From positions 118,813 through 182,812 of the forward strand of contig NZ_JACHOQ010000005.1 of NCBI RefSeq assembly GCF_014199955.1: a stretch of 64,000 nt of DNA, given 5' to 3'. The position numbers and the translations under genes are program-made. Under the pieces are notes generated by a model that saw only the letters and a program-made list of their open reading frames with translations, was not told where the DNA came from and searched no databases. Below, piece after piece: positions 1-7,700 of this stretch; position 1 is the first letter of the stretch, and every line of letters starts with the position of its first letter. Source of the stretch: Brevundimonas aurantiaca. GTDB lineage: Bacteria > Pseudomonadota > Alphaproteobacteria > Caulobacterales > Caulobacteraceae.

Positions 1-611
1 GGGGCGAGGGGATGGAGCGGCCGCGGCTGGTCCACCGCCTGGACCGCGACACCTCCGGCGTCCTCCTGCTGGGCAAGGGGTCTGAGGCGGCCAAGCGTCT
101 GGCCGGGGCCTTCGCCCGCCGTCAGGCCAAGAAGACCTATTGGGCCATCGTCATCGGCAATCCCAAACCCTATTCGGGCCAGATCGACATGCCGCTGAAG
201 AAGACGGGCATCAACGACTTCGAGATGATGCGCCCGGCCGACCGCAAAGATCCCAAGGCGGAGCCGGCCGAGACGGCCTTCAGCACCATCTCCCGCGCCT
301 CCGATCGCGCCGCCTGGATGGCCCTGCGCCCCTTCACCGGCCGCACCCACCAGCTGCGCGCCCATATGGCGGGCATAGGCCACCCGATCCTGGGCGATCC
401 CAAATACGGCGACGACAAGTCCCGCGAACTGTCCGGTCCGCTGAAGCTGCAACTCCACGCCCGCAGCATCGAACTGGACCACCCGCGCGGCGGCCTGCTG
501 AAGGTCACCGCGCCGCTCAGTCCCGAAATGAAGGCCGGCTTCGCCCACTTCGGCTTCTCCGAGGACGAGGCGGAAGACGATCCCTTCCTGGGCGTGAAGC
601 GAATTCGATGA
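1..611 (+). CDS. RluC/RluD-family 23S rRNA pseudouridine synthase, 5' end cut by window
   Basis: The reading frame is open from the window edge, so the N-terminus and any S4 domain are missing. The visible part starts at the catalytic motif HRLDRDTSG, whose aspartate is the nucleophile of the RluA/RluC/RluD class that isomerises uridine in 23S rRNA. Further on, the GRTHQLRAHM and GHPILGDPKYG stretches are typical of the same family. The first ATG in frame is at 12 but is internal, because the family has more than 80 residues before this motif. The stop overlaps the next start (ATGA), so it is probably cotranscribed with the ATP12 gene. Which uridine it modifies cannot be told from this fragment. 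Confidence 0.9.
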   Translation, partial: GEGMERPRLVHRLDRDTSGVLLLGKGSEAAKRLAGAFARRQAKKTYWAIVIGNPKPYSGQIDMPLKKTGINDFEMMRPADRKDPKAEPAETAFSTISRASDRAAWMALRPFTGRTHQLRAHMAGIGHPILGDPKYGDDKSRELSGPLKLQLHARSIELDHPRGGLLKVTAPLSPEMKAGFAHFGFSEDEAEDDPFLGVKRIR

Positions 612-1372
612 GCCATATTCCCCCGCTCGACCCCATTGTCGCCGCCCGCAAGGGCTTTCGCGAAGTTCAGGAGACGGTGCGCCGCTTCTGGAGCGATGTG
701 ACCGTCGGGAGCCATTCCGACGGCGGCTGGGCCGTGCTGCTGGACGGGCGCACGCCCAAGACCCCCGCCAAGGCGCCCCTGGTGCTGCCGACCGAGGCCG
801 CCGCCCGACTCGTGGCCGACGAGTGGGCCGCACAGGGCGAGATCGTCGAACCATCGACCATGCCCGCCACCCGTCTGGCCTCGACCGCCATCGACCGGAT
901 CGGCCAGGCGCGCGAGGCGGTGGCGGACGAGATCGCCGCCTACGCCGGATCGGACGTGGTCTGCTATCTGGCTGAACACCCGACGCCCCTGGTCGAACGC
1001 CAGCAGCACGCGTGGGGACCGTGGCGCGATTGGGCGGCGCGCGAGATGGGGGTGGTCCTGGCGCCCGTCTCCGGCATCGTCCACCAGCCCCAGTCGCCCG
1101 AGGCCGTCGCCCGGGTGAAGGCCCACGCCCTGTCGCTGGACGACTTCCGCCTGACCGGCCTGGCGACCGCCGTGCCCCTGTTCGGTTCGGCGGTCCTGGC
1201 CCTGGCGCTGGAGCAGGGCGCTCTGGAGGGCGGCGCCGCCTTCGACCTGTCGCGGATCGACGAGCTGTTTCAGGAGGAGCAGTGGGGCGTGGACGCCGAA
1301 GCCGCCGAACGCACGGCCGCCCGCCGCGCCGAGGCTGAACTGTTGGAGCGTTGGTTCTCGGCGCTGATCTGA
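608..1372 (+). CDS. ATP12-family F1 ATPase assembly chaperone
   Basis: This 254-residue protein matches the ATP12 family, which binds the F1 alpha subunit during assembly of ATP synthase. It has the N-terminal pattern with RRFW and LLDGRTPKTP, the central conserved block with TRLASTAID, and the C-terminal DLSRIDELFQEEQWG segment. The ATG at 608 overlaps the upstream TGA by the ATGA arrangement, which decides the start; longer frames upstream run inside the pseudouridine synthase. This pairing with an RluC/D-type gene is seen in other alphaproteobacteria. The function is inferred from family resemblance only. Confidence 0.88.
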   Translation: MSHIPPLDPIVAARKGFREVQETVRRFWSDVTVGSHSDGGWAVLLDGRTPKTPAKAPLVLPTEAAARLVADEWAAQGEIVEPSTMPATRLASTAIDRIGQAREAVADEIAAYAGSDVVCYLAEHPTPLVERQQHAWGPWRDWAAREMGVVLAPVSGIVHQPQSPEAVARVKAHALSLDDFRLTGLATAVPLFGSAVLALALEQGALEGGAAFDLSRIDELFQEEQWGVDAEAAERTAARRAEAELLERWFSALI

Positions 1373-1439
1373 CTTTCCAATGCGGAAAGTTTTAAGTTGA
1401 CGATGTGGAAAGTCACTGTCATTTTCCAGTTTGGAAAGT
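1372..1439. promoter_or_regulatory. Operator array of GGAAAGT inverted repeats
   Basis: Two 19-bp sites have the same 7-5-7 palindrome design: ACTTTCC-5-GGAAAGT at 1372-1390 and ATTTTCC-5-GGAAAGT at 1421-1439. A third GGAAAGT half-site lies at 1407-1413 with a poor left arm. The centres are about 23-26 bp apart, and the array ends 14 bp before the membrane-protein ATG. It is probably the binding site of the small winged-helix regulator encoded two genes on, which would make the pair autoregulated. This is inference from layout. Confidence 0.65.
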
Positions 1440-1453
1440 GAAGAGAGGTCGCC

Positions 1454-1903
1454 ATGTCCGATGAACCTGAGAACTACGAGGCGCAGCTGGCGCAGATTCG
1501 AGCGTCGAAGCACTTCGTGCGCGACCGGGTCGCCGCAGGGTCCTGGCGCTACGACATCGTCTATTCCTCCATCGCGGCCGTGATCGTGGCGGGGCAGGCT
1601 GCGCCGGCGCCCTTCAACGTGCTGGCCTCCGGTGGCGGCGCCCTGGCGTTTGGCCTCCTGTGGCGGGGCTGGGCGGACAAGACCGGCGTCAGCGTGACCG
1701 GTCTCTCGCCGAAACGGGCGCGTTGGGTGGCCATGGCGCTCGGCGCTCTCTTCGCCGTGCTGATGCTGGCCGCCTTCTATGTGGGCCGATGGGGGGAGCC
1801 GCTCTGGGCCTTGCCGCTCGGGGTGATCGCCTTCGTCGCCGCGCTCGGCTGCTCGCGCCTGTGGCTGCGCGTCTACCGAGCCGAAACGGAGGCGGGGGAG
1901 TGA
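1454..1903 (+). CDS. Small inner-membrane protein of unknown function
   Basis: The 149-residue product has a charged N-terminal stretch of about 30 residues and then four likely membrane segments: near 34-50, 54-68, 88-106 and 114-133. The last residues are charged. No catalytic motif is visible and I do not recognise a named family. An AGAGAGG sequence precedes the ATG. The gene sits directly behind the GGAAAGT operator array and its stop overlaps the GTG of the regulator gene, so the two form a regulator/target pair. Such pairs often respond to membrane or envelope conditions, but nothing here shows what is sensed. Confidence 0.75.
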   Translation: MSDEPENYEAQLAQIRASKHFVRDRVAAGSWRYDIVYSSIAAVIVAGQAAPAPFNVLASGGGALAFGLLWRGWADKTGVSVTGLSPKRARWVAMALGALFAVLMLAAFYVGRWGEPLWALPLGVIAFVAALGCSRLWLRVYRAETEAGE

Positions 1904-2208
1904 GCGCGCCCGTCTTCGACGCCCTGATACACGCGCCGGGCCGCCTGCAGATCTGCGCCATGCTGTCCGCCGCCGACGAGGTGGAGTTCGGCGTGGTGCG
2001 TGACGGCGTCGGCGTGTCGGACTCGGTCATGTCCAAACACGTCAAACAGCTTGAGGAAGCCGGCTATGTGAAGCTGCGCAAGGCGGCCTTCGCCGGGCGC
2101 CAGCGCACCTGGCTGGTGCTGACGCCGACGGGACGCAAGGCCTTCGCCGGCCATGTGGCGGAGTTGACCCGTCTGGCGGGGCTGGCCGGGGTGTCAGTTC
2201 CCGGCTGA
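1900..2208 (+). CDS. Winged-helix transcriptional regulator (MarR/ArsR-like, HTH_34 type)
   Basis: The 102-residue protein is a single winged-helix domain. A recognition-helix region around VSDSVMSKHVKQLEEAGYV is followed by a wing with RKAAFAGRQRTWLVLTPTGR. It starts at a GTG whose last bases overlap the upstream stop, an arrangement that argues for translational coupling. There is no extra ligand domain, as is usual for this short family. It most likely represses the operon through the 19-bp palindromes at 1372-1439. Its 3' end overlaps the convergent pseudouridine synthase gene by 15 bp. Confidence 0.8.
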   Translation: MSAPVFDALIHAPGRLQICAMLSAADEVEFGVVRDGVGVSDSVMSKHVKQLEEAGYVKLRKAAFAGRQRTWLVLTPTGRKAFAGHVAELTRLAGLAGVSVPG

Positions 2209-2964
2209 CTGTCGGATCAGGGCGTCGCGCTCGTCCGGGGTCAGGTGACGCCATCCGCCCTCGGGCAGGTCGCCCAGCAGCAGCGGCCCCACGCGGATGC
2301 GGTACAGGTCCGTGACCTCCAGCCCGACCAGTTCGCACATCCGGCGGATCTGGCGGTATTTGCCCTCGGTCAGGATGAAGCGCAGCCGCTGGGGTTCGAT
2401 CTGGGTGACGCGGGCGGGCTTCAGCGGCTTGCCGTTCAGCTCCAGCCCGTGGCGCAGCTTGCCCAGCTTGGCCTCGGTGATCTGGCCGTCGACGACCACC
2501 AGATATTCCTTGTCCAGTTCGGACTGGGGCCCGATGACCGCCTTGGCCACCACCCCGTCCGACGACAGCAGCAAGAGGCCGCGCGAATCCTCGTCCAGCC
2601 GGCCGATGGGGGGCAGGGAGGCGTCGCGCGCCGGGACCTCGCCCTCGCCGACGCGGTTGGGGGCCTTCAACAGGCGCACGGCCGGTATCTTGCCGGGATC
2701 GGGCTGGCCCGAGACATAGCCGACCGGCTTGTGCAGCAGTATGGTCATGCCCGCCGCCAGGGCCGACTGGGCCGTGTCGTTCAGGGTCAGGGTCTGGCCC
2801 GGCTCGATCTTGCGGCCGGCGTCGCGCACCACCTCGCCGTCGATGGTCACCAGTCCGTCTGCGATCAGGGTCTCGGCCTCGCGCCGCGAACAGACGCCGG
2901 TCTGGCCCAGCCACTTGTTCACGCGAACGGGTTCGTCGCCGTCATAGGTGCGGGAAAAGGCCAT
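2194..2964 (-). CDS. RsuA/RluB/RluF-family rRNA pseudouridine synthase
   Basis: The 256-residue protein has an N-terminal S4 RNA-binding domain (about residues 13-60, with VNKWLGQTGVCSRREAE). The catalytic domain carries HKPVGYVSG and GRLDEDSRGLLLL, with nucleophile Asp124. The EGKYRQIRRMCE segment is typical of the small-subunit and RluF-like branch rather than the RluC/D branch. The HKPVG motif favours RluF-type 23S modification, but RluB or RsuA cannot be excluded. The gene converges on the winged-helix regulator. The 137-bp palindromic element lies just upstream of its promoter side. Confidence 0.9.
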   Translation of the reverse strand: MAFSRTYDGDEPVRVNKWLGQTGVCSRREAETLIADGLVTIDGEVVRDAGRKIEPGQTLTLNDTAQSALAAGMTILLHKPVGYVSGQPDPGKIPAVRLLKAPNRVGEGEVPARDASLPPIGRLDEDSRGLLLLSSDGVVAKAVIGPQSELDKEYLVVVDGQITEAKLGKLRHGLELNGKPLKPARVTQIEPQRLRFILTEGKYRQIRRMCELVGLEVTDLYRIRVGPLLLGDLPEGGWRHLTPDERDALIRQSAGN

Positions 2965-3029
2965 CGCAGTCCGTCGTCAGGGAAGCCGCTGTGTAAGGTG
3001 CGACTGCCGAGCGAGCAAGTCTGATCCCT

Positions 3030-3166
3030 TAGAGCCTGATCCGTTGAGGAGGAACCGCTACGCGGTTCCGCTGAAACGGTGAATCAGGCTCCAGATCAAA
3101 GCGAGAGCATGATTGACGCTTCTGCCGGAACCGCGAAGCGGTTCCGTCCGAAACGATCATGCTCTA
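3030..3166. repeat. 137-bp palindromic intergenic element, copy 1
   Basis: The element runs from TAGAGCCTGATCCGTT to GATCATGCTCTA and folds into two consecutive hairpins. The first has outer arms AGCCTGAT/ATCAGGCT and an inner GGAACCGC/GCGGTTCC stem. The second has arms AGAGCATGAT/ATCATGCTCT around another GGAACCGC/GCGGTTCC stem. A near-identical copy of equal length lies at 8824-8960. The rest of the 410-bp gap 2965-3375 holds the promoter sides of the two flanking divergent genes; I see no gene in it. Confidence 0.9.
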
Positions 3167-3375
3167 GGCAGGATTACGATTCATCCGTTCCCGGTCGGAA
3201 AAGGTTGATCTTGTCCGCTTTTCGACTATATCAGCCGTCATTCCACAAGCGATCCAGAATGCGGGGCGACGAATGTCGGGCCCGACCATTTTTGCTTTTC
3301 TGGACGTTTATCTAGACGGGCGGCGCGATTTCGCCGCCAGAGCTATGACAATATTGAAATCGAATAGGAGATCTC

Positions 3376-3864
3376 TTGTACGCTGAACGCAAATCGTCCG
3401 CCGGTCCTCGTCGCTCAGGCTATAATCGCCCCGTTCCCACCCGCCTGCGCATGGGGCTGGTGATGCGCCGGGATATGGACTTCGGCGAAATGGGCGATGT
3501 CGAGGGCGTGCTGCGGGCGGAAGGCGTGGGTCTGGCCCCGATTTCGACCGGCGACGCCAGCCTGATCACGGGGGGCGTCACGGTCCTGGCCACCGCGACG
3601 GCGGCCGATATCGCCGAGGGGCGCTTGAAGGGACTGATCGTGCCGGGCGGCGCGCGGGACGCTACGGACCTGGCGGCCGTGCAGGCGCTTGTCGATCTGG
3701 CTCGGGCCAATCGACTGCCCGTGATCGCCTTTGCAGACGGGGTGGAACTGGCGGCCGAACGTTTCGGACACGCCGCCGAGGCCGCCGGCGCCGTTTTCAA
3801 GGAAGATCAGGTGAAGCTCGTGAACGCCCGGCCGGACTTGGCCGCCGTTGTCGCCGGCCTGTGA
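3376..3864 (+). CDS. DJ-1/PfpI-like protein lacking the nucleophile cysteine
   Basis: The 162-residue product has the Rossmann-like fold pattern of class I glutamine amidotransferase/DJ-1 proteins, including LKGLIVPGGARDATDL and the region of the nucleophile elbow, LPVIAFADGVELAAE. In active members a cysteine sits in that elbow; here the position reads alanine-aspartate, so it is probably not a hydrolase or glyoxalase. The start is a TTG preceded by AGGAG with five bases spacing, and no better start lies near it. The first 25 residues are basic and poorly conserved. It converges, without a gap, on the DUF938 gene. Confidence 0.7.
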   Translation: MYAERKSSAGPRRSGYNRPVPTRLRMGLVMRRDMDFGEMGDVEGVLRAEGVGLAPISTGDASLITGGVTVLATATAADIAEGRLKGLIVPGGARDATDLAAVQALVDLARANRLPVIAFADGVELAAERFGHAAEAAGAVFKEDQVKLVNARPDLAAVVAGL

Positions 3865-4512
3865 TCAGGCGCGTCTGAACAGCAGCATCAGATTGTTCGC
3901 CGGCATCTGGACCCGGCGCGTCGCGACCAACCCCTGCGACCGGGCCAGATCGTCCACGGCTTCGCGATCTCTCAAGCCCCAGTCCGGGTTTCGCGCCTTC
4001 AGGCTCTCGTCGAAGGCGGCGTTGGATGGGGACAGAGGGACGTCGGCCTCGCGGTAGGGGCCGTACAGAGCCAAAAGGCCGCCCGGTCGGCGCAGCAACC
4101 GTCCAGCCAGAACCATCAGCCCCTCGGTCGCCGACCAGGGGCTGATGTGCGTCATGTTCGCACAATAGACCGCATCCTGCGCCGTATCGGGCCATGTCGT
4201 CGGGTCGGCGGCGTCCAGCAAAAAGGCCGGCCGAAGGTTTGGCGGCCCGTCCCGCCGCCAGGCTTCGATACTGTCGCGCGCCTCCGAGCTCGGATCACTG
4301 GGCGTCCAGGTCAGGCCGGGAAGGGCGCAGGCGAAGATCAGGGCGTGCTCGCCCGAACCGGCGGCGACCTCCAGCACGCGGCCTTCCTTGGGCATGTGGG
4401 CCTTCAGCACGCCGAGAATCGGCTCTGCGTTGCGTCGCGCCGCCGGTGAGGACATCGCGCCGGGCGCAAGGGCGTCGCCGCCTACGGCGGCGAGGGAATC
4501 CATCGTCTGCAT
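3865..4512 (-). CDS. DUF938 family methyltransferase-like protein
   Basis: The 215-residue protein has a SAM-binding Rossmann motif I, RVLEVAAGSGEHALIFA, near residues 45-60. The conserved DUF938 features follow: TWTPSDP, a central YCANMTHISPW and LALYGPYRE. The N-terminal SSPAARRNAEPIL is also characteristic of the family. DUF938 members are predicted class I methyltransferases, but the substrate is not known to me. It is a single gene between the DJ-1-like gene and the divergent mini-lipoprotein. Confidence 0.85.
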   Translation of the reverse strand: MQTMDSLAAVGGDALAPGAMSSPAARRNAEPILGVLKAHMPKEGRVLEVAAGSGEHALIFACALPGLTWTPSDPSSEARDSIEAWRRDGPPNLRPAFLLDAADPTTWPDTAQDAVYCANMTHISPWSATEGLMVLAGRLLRRPGGLLALYGPYREADVPLSPSNAAFDESLKARNPDWGLRDREAVDDLARSQGLVATRRVQMPANNLMLLFRRA

Positions 4513-4637
4513 CTCGATCCCGTGGTCGCGTATCGGCTCTGTCGGCGCGTGTTTTTCGCCTTTGGCGGGCGCCGCCTTGAACCAAATCTTAATCCATCGT
4601 TTATGCTGATCGTCGGAATTAAGCGATTGGTAACCCT

Positions 4638-4772
4638 ATGCGACGTGCGCTTCGCACCGGTCTGTTCATCGGCACGCTTCTGGGCATGAGCGCCTGCGCC
4701 GGCGCCTATGACGCCGGTCACGCTCCGACCTCCGGCGCCTATGGGGCGATAGAGGTCGGCCGGTCAGGCTGA
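4638..4772 (+). CDS. Predicted 44-residue lipoprotein
   Basis: A short frame begins ATG-CGA-CGT and encodes a basic start (MRRALRTG), a hydrophobic stretch (LFIGTLLGMSA) and a lipobox-like SAC followed by AGAYDAGHAP. The mature part would be only about 25 residues, rich in Gly, Ala and Tyr. The signal-peptide and lipobox layout is the only support. No ribosome-binding site stands out beyond a weak purine stretch. It resembles the many tiny alphaproteobacterial lipoproteins of unknown role. Confidence 0.5.
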   Translation: MRRALRTGLFIGTLLGMSACAGAYDAGHAPTSGAYGAIEVGRSG

Positions 4773-4867
4773 ACCTCAAGGAAAGCGTGGCGTCGCGCGC
4801 CAATCTGTCATAGCATAAGCGCGCGGACGCCGAATGTCGCGCCGCGTCGGTCTCCAAAAACCCCTAG

Positions 4868-6202
4868 ATGTTACTCATCGCTATTGCCGTCGTTCTGCTC
4901 CTTGTGGTGCTCAACGGCCTGTTCGCCATGACCGAGTTGGCCGTGGTCTCCTCGCGGAAATCCCGCCTTCAAAGCCGAGCGGAAAAGGGAGATCGCGGGG
5001 CGCGCAAGGCGCTGAAACTGTCGGAGGAGCCGACGCAGTTCCTGTCGGCGGTCCAGGTGGGCATCACCCTGATCGGCATTCTGGCGGGCGCCTATGGTCA
5101 GGCCACCATCGCCGCCGAACTGGACCATATTCTGGAGGTCAGCTTCCCGGCCCTGTCGGCCTATACGGAGATCTTCTCCACGGCTCTCGTCGTGGTCTGC
5201 ATCACCTATGTCTCGCTGATCGTCGGCGAACTGGTGCCCAAGCGGCTGGCCCTGATCTTTCCTGAAACCATTGCGGCGAAGATGGCCGGGCCGATCTCGA
5301 CCCTGGCCGTCGCCCTGAAACCCTTTGTTCTGCTGCTGACGGCCTCGACCTCGGGCATTCTGAAGATTCTGGGCGTCAAGGATCGCGACGGTTCGGACGT
5401 CACCCAGGAAGAGGTGGCGACGATCCTGGCCGAAGGCACTTCCGCGGGTCTGATCGAGCCCGAAGAACAGGTGATGATCGAGGAAATCCTGCGCCTGGGC
5501 GACCGGCCCGTGCGGGTGGCCATGACGCCGCGCCATGAAGTCTTCTGGATCGCCCTGGACGATCCCGAGCCGGTGCTGCGCGAAGAGATCCGCACCTGCC
5601 CCTATTCCCGCATCGTGGTGGCGCGCGAGAGCGACGTCGATAATCCCCTGGGGGTGGTGCACAAGAAGGATCTGCTGGACGCCCTGCTGACGGACGGCGA
5701 GTTCGACGTCGAACCCCTGGTGGCCGAGCCGGCCTTCATTCCGCAATCGACCTCGGTCCTGAAGGCCCTGGAGATCCTGAAGGGCTCCAAGGTCCATATG
5801 GCCTTCATCGTCGATGAGTTCGGCGCCTTCGAAGGCGTCGTCACCGCCACCGACATTCTGGAAATGATCGCGGGCGACTTCAACGAGGGCCACGATGAAG
5901 ACGACGCCTGGATTCATCAGCGCCCCGACGGCAGCTGGCTGGTGGACGGACAGACCGATCTCGACGATCTCGCCGACACCCTGGGCGAGGACTTCGGCGA
6001 GCACGAGGGTTTCCACACCGTCGCGGGCCTGATTCTGCATCAGATTTCGCGCGTCCCGGACGAGGGCGAGATTTTGCAGGTCGGCCGATTCGAGGTCGAG
6101 GTGGTCGATATGGACGACCGCCGCATCGACAAGCTGATCTTCAAGGAACTGGTGAAGGCCGAGGCCGAGCGGGAAGCCATCGCCGCCCATCTGGAAGACT
6201 GA
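4868..6202 (+). CDS. CNNM/HlyC-CorC family membrane protein with CBS pair
   Basis: The 444-residue protein has a DUF21/CNNM transmembrane domain in residues 1-190 (three or four segments, with NGLFAMTELAVVSSRKSRL and GELVPKRLAL). It continues with a tandem CBS domain around 205-330 and a C-terminal CorC_HlyC domain (DDLADTLGEDFGEHEGFHTV, RFEVEVVDMDDRRI). Proteins of this architecture act in magnesium or cobalt efflux and are often annotated as hemolysins; transport is inferred, not shown. The length is normal for the family. It stands alone, with tRNA-Trp about 100 bp downstream. Confidence 0.9.
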   Translation: MLLIAIAVVLLLVVLNGLFAMTELAVVSSRKSRLQSRAEKGDRGARKALKLSEEPTQFLSAVQVGITLIGILAGAYGQATIAAELDHILEVSFPALSAYTEIFSTALVVVCITYVSLIVGELVPKRLALIFPETIAAKMAGPISTLAVALKPFVLLLTASTSGILKILGVKDRDGSDVTQEEVATILAEGTSAGLIEPEEQVMIEEILRLGDRPVRVAMTPRHEVFWIALDDPEPVLREEIRTCPYSRIVVARESDVDNPLGVVHKKDLLDALLTDGEFDVEPLVAEPAFIPQSTSVLKALEILKGSKVHMAFIVDEFGAFEGVVTATDILEMIAGDFNEGHDEDDAWIHQRPDGSWLVDGQTDLDDLADTLGEDFGEHEGFHTVAGLILHQISRVPDEGEILQVGRFEVEVVDMDDRRIDKLIFKELVKAEAEREAIAAHLED

Positions 6203-6298
6203 AGCGGAACTGCGACATCGCCCTTGAAATGACCGGCGGCGTGGGGCATACGCCCCCCTCTGGCGAACGCGCGGGCCGGACGGTTCGCGCGATTGTCT

Positions 6299-6374
6299 AG
6301 GAGTTTAGCTCAGCTGGTAGAGCACCGGTCTCCAAAACCGGGGGTCGTGGGTTCGAGTCCCCCAACTCCTGCCA
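6299..6374 (+). tRNA. tRNA-Trp (CCA)
   Basis: The 76-nt cloverleaf has acceptor arms AGGAGTT/AACTCCT, the D-loop TAGCTCAGCTGGTAGAGC, anticodon loop TCTCCAAAA with anticodon CCA, and a T-arm with GGTTCGAGTCC. The 3' CCA is encoded. It precedes secE-nusG, a common bacterial order. Confidence 0.97.
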
Positions 6375-6444
6375 ATCCCCCCTGTCGCTTCCGGATGGGA
6401 CTACCCATCTGGGGCGACAGGAACAATTGTGTGAAGAGCAACTG

Positions 6445-6744
6445 ATGGCCAAGGCCAAATCACCCGGCAAGCGGCCCCAGGCCGGCTCCAAGCCCCAGGC
6501 CGTCGCGGCCGGCGCCACCGTCGTCGTCGATCCGATCGAGCCCAAGAAGCCCCGCACCAGCCCGGCGCAGTTCTTCAGCCAGGTTCGCGCCGAGGGCCGC
6601 AAGATCGTGTGGCCGACCCGCAAGGAGACCTGGATCACCTCGGTGATGGTCTTCATCATGGTGGTGATCGCCTCGATCTTCTTCTGGGTCGTGGACACCG
6701 GCCTTGGTTTCGCCTTCCGCTACATCATCGCTCTCGGATCCTGA
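6445..6744 (+). CDS. secE: Preprotein translocase subunit SecE
   Basis: The 99-residue protein ends in the single SecE membrane anchor. The conserved amphipathic segment FFSQVRAEGRKIVWPTRKET, which clamps SecY, is followed by a hydrophobic helix, VMVFIMVVIASIFFWVVD. The N-terminal 40 residues are basic and Ala/Pro-rich, as in other alphaproteobacteria. I chose the ATG at 6445; the TTG at 6427 would add six residues without a better ribosome site. It is followed 13 bp later by nusG and preceded by tRNA-Trp. Confidence 0.95.
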   Translation: MAKAKSPGKRPQAGSKPQAVAAGATVVVDPIEPKKPRTSPAQFFSQVRAEGRKIVWPTRKETWITSVMVFIMVVIASIFFWVVDTGLGFAFRYIIALGS

Positions 6745-6757
6745 GAAAGACGCGCCC

Positions 6758-7333
6758 ATGACCGATGCAGCGCCCGCAAAGCCCGCCAACCCGCGCCACA
6801 AGTGGTATATCGTCAACGCCTACTCGAACTTCGAGAAGAAGGTGGCGGAGCAACTGCGCGAGCAGGCCAAGCAACAGGGGCTGGAAGACGCCTTCTCCGA
6901 AATCCTAGTGCCGACCGAGGACGTCGTCGAGATCCGTCGCGGCCGCAAGGTGAACTCGGAACGCAAGTTCTTCCCCGGCTATGTGCTGGTGAAGATGGAA
7001 ATGACCGACCAGGCCTATCACCTGGTCAAGAACACGCCGAAGGTCACCGGCTTCCTGGGCGCCGCCGGCGGCACCAAACCCCTGCCGGTCTCGGAACGTG
7101 AGGTTCAGAACATCATCGGCCAGGTGGAAGAGGGCGTCGAACGTCCCAAGCCCACCATCCGCTTCGACATCGGCGAGAAGGTCAAGGTCATCGACGGCCC
7201 GTTCGCCAGCTTCGACGGCTCGGTCGAGAGCGTCGACGAAGAACAGGCCCGCCTTCGCGTCGCCGTCTCCATCTTCGGCCGCGCCACGCCGGTCGAGCTG
7301 GAATACGGCCAGGTGGAGAAGGTCGCGGGCTGA
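6758..7333 (+). CDS. nusG: Transcription termination/antitermination factor NusG
   Basis: The 191-residue protein has the N-terminal NGN domain (KWYIVNAYSNFEKKVAEQL, FFPGYVLVKMEM) and a C-terminal KOW domain (GEKVKVIDGPFASFDGSVE). It binds RNA polymerase and couples it to Rho or ribosomal S10. The ATG at 6758 lies 13 bp after secE; earlier in-frame codons fall within secE. The N-terminal extension MTDAAPAKPANPRHK is short. A clear terminator follows, so rplK has its own promoter here. Confidence 0.97.
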   Translation: MTDAAPAKPANPRHKWYIVNAYSNFEKKVAEQLREQAKQQGLEDAFSEILVPTEDVVEIRRGRKVNSERKFFPGYVLVKMEMTDQAYHLVKNTPKVTGFLGAAGGTKPLPVSEREVQNIIGQVEEGVERPKPTIRFDIGEKVKVIDGPFASFDGSVESVDEEQARLRVAVSIFGRATPVELEYGQVEKVAG

Positions 7334-7357
7334 AGCCGCGCCCCTGCCGAGATTTGA

Positions 7358-7386
7358 AGCCGCGTCCGACTGGGCGCGGCTTTTTT
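7358..7386 (+). terminator. Intrinsic terminator after nusG
   Basis: The stem AAGCCGCG/CGCGGCTT, with a nine-base loop, runs straight into six Ts. It lies 25 bp after the nusG stop. Confidence 0.9.
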
Positions 7387-7700
7387 CGTTGTGGCGTGTG
7401 GATCGTTTCCCGCCGTCATCCTCGGGCTTGATCCGAGGATCGGATCGTCAGTCGCCTCGCATTGCGCCTCGGACGACGCACAGCCCGATCCGCGTCCGGA
7501 CTTCGGGTGAAGCCCGAGGATGACGAAGCGGGGGATGGGAGCGCCAGTCGCGTTTGCCTTTCCAGTCCCGCTCTGTTACACGCGCGCCTTCGCTCGGCGG
7601 GCCTCGGCTCGTGGAGCGTCAAATCCGTGGGAGGCCGCCATGCCGCACCACGGCTCACCGGCTCGTCGTTCGTTCGTCGGGTCATTCATAGGAGAGACCA
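7387..7700. other. nusG-rplK intergenic region with dispersed-repeat-like inverted repeat
   Basis: This 314-bp gap holds inverted arms CGTCATCCTCGGGCTTG (7414-7430) and its near-perfect complement (7509-7525). The arm also has an inner hairpin formed with the neighbouring ATCCGAGGAT. Arms of this sequence type are familiar as dispersed repeats in Caulobacterales and sphingomonads. The last 150 bp, rich in short hairpins, must contain the rplK promoter and leader; GGAGAG precedes the rplK ATG. Frames crossing it are not convincing genes. Confidence 0.6.

Noticed and set aside
3079..3315. 78-residue frame within and after the 137-bp element
   Set aside because: It lies mostly in repeat DNA and promoter region, with no ribosome site or conserved motif.
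6297..6698. Minus-strand frame with a GDSNPRPPVLETGALPAELN-type sequence
   Set aside because: This is antisense tRNA-Trp plus antisense secE, a classic artefact.
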